A stretch of 5,701 nt of DNA from Candidatus Iainarchaeum sp. Its GTDB lineage: Archaea > Iainarchaeota > Iainarchaeia > Iainarchaeales > GCA-2688035. The stretch lies in assembly GCA_016931555.1 (NCBI GenBank), contig JAFGEM010000112.1, positions 1 to 5,701 on the forward strand, written 5' to 3'. The position numbers and the translations under genes were made by a program. Positions 5,653 through 5,701 of the stretch are shown here, piece after piece. Each line of letters opens with the position of its first letter. The first letter of the stretch is position 1. The notes under the pieces are model-generated. The model was given only the letters and a program-made list of their open reading frames with translations. It made no database searches and was not told the DNA's origin.

Positions 5653-5701
5653 TTACTGGTCGAGTATGACAAATACAAATTTTTTTCTTGCCGGATTATA
5701 A
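5653..5701 (-). CDS. Possible C-terminal end of a convergent gene, cut by the window edge
   Basis: The minus strand is open from the right edge to a TAA at 5653-5655, giving about 15 residues: YNPARKKFVFVILDQ. The stop abuts the cca stop with no gap, in keeping with the tight convergent join at 2635-2651. The charged then hydrophobic pattern looks like a real protein end, loosely like the ARxVRKxLVLAVVD stretch of archaeal tRNA-intron endonucleases, but that is too short to identify. A chance open frame of this size is quite possible. Confidence 0.3.
   Translation of the reverse strand, partial: YNPARKKFVFVILDQ
5680..5686 (+). terminator. Probable U-tract terminator of cca
   Basis: Seven T in a row begin 28 nt after the cca stop, a typical intrinsic stop signal for archaeal RNA polymerase. 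There is no hairpin before it. If the convergent gene at the right edge is real, the tract also encodes Lys residues on the other strand. Confidence 0.4.

Noticed and set aside
5666..5701. Eleven-residue plus-strand open frame with ATG and TAA at the window end
   Set aside because: It is far too short, spans the probable cca terminator and has no ribosome-binding site. Ending at the last base is likely chance.

Overview
The window looks like a compact, fairly AT-rich archaeal chromosome segment. The evidence is the gene content: an archaeal (class I) CCA-adding enzyme, a Taw3/TYW3 wybutosine methyltransferase, an archaeal-type ThpR and a FlaI/TadA-like pilus ATPase. TATA-like boxes about 32-37 nt upstream of start codons, TTG starts and near-zero gene spacing agree with this. 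The lysine-rich proteins and tight packing would suit a small-genome or DPANN-type archaeon or a reduced euryarchaeote, but I cannot fix the lineage from this sequence alone. I see no tRNA or rRNA gene, insertion sequence, CRISPR array or phage gene, and no gene-free stretch longer than about 100 nt.

Layout from left to right. (1) 15-809, minus: a secreted or membrane-anchored protein with a signal peptide, two Ig-like beta-rich segments and a hydrophobic C-terminus. (2) 861-2651, plus: a tight three-gene operon made of a COG2129-type metallophosphoesterase, taw3 and thpR, with a 1-nt gap and then a 2-nt overlap. (3) 2635-4182, minus: a secretion/type IV pilus ATPase whose end overlaps the end of thpR by 17 nt. 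(4) 4282-5652, plus: cca, divergent from the ATPase. (5) 5653-5701, minus: possibly the last codons of another convergent gene, cut by the window edge.

The theme is tRNA maturation. CCA adds the 3' end, Taw3 modifies position 37 of tRNA-Phe, and ThpR opens 2',3'-cyclic phosphates on RNA. The phosphoesterase has no known substrate but shares their operon. Two surface-related genes, the secreted protein and the pilus ATPase, are interleaved on the opposite strand. They share a strikingly similar sequence of 23-26 nt at their starts, which suggests a common initiation or regulatory signal. No clearly new system is visible. The points most worth following are that shared start motif and the possible RNA-end-repair role of the phosphoesterase.
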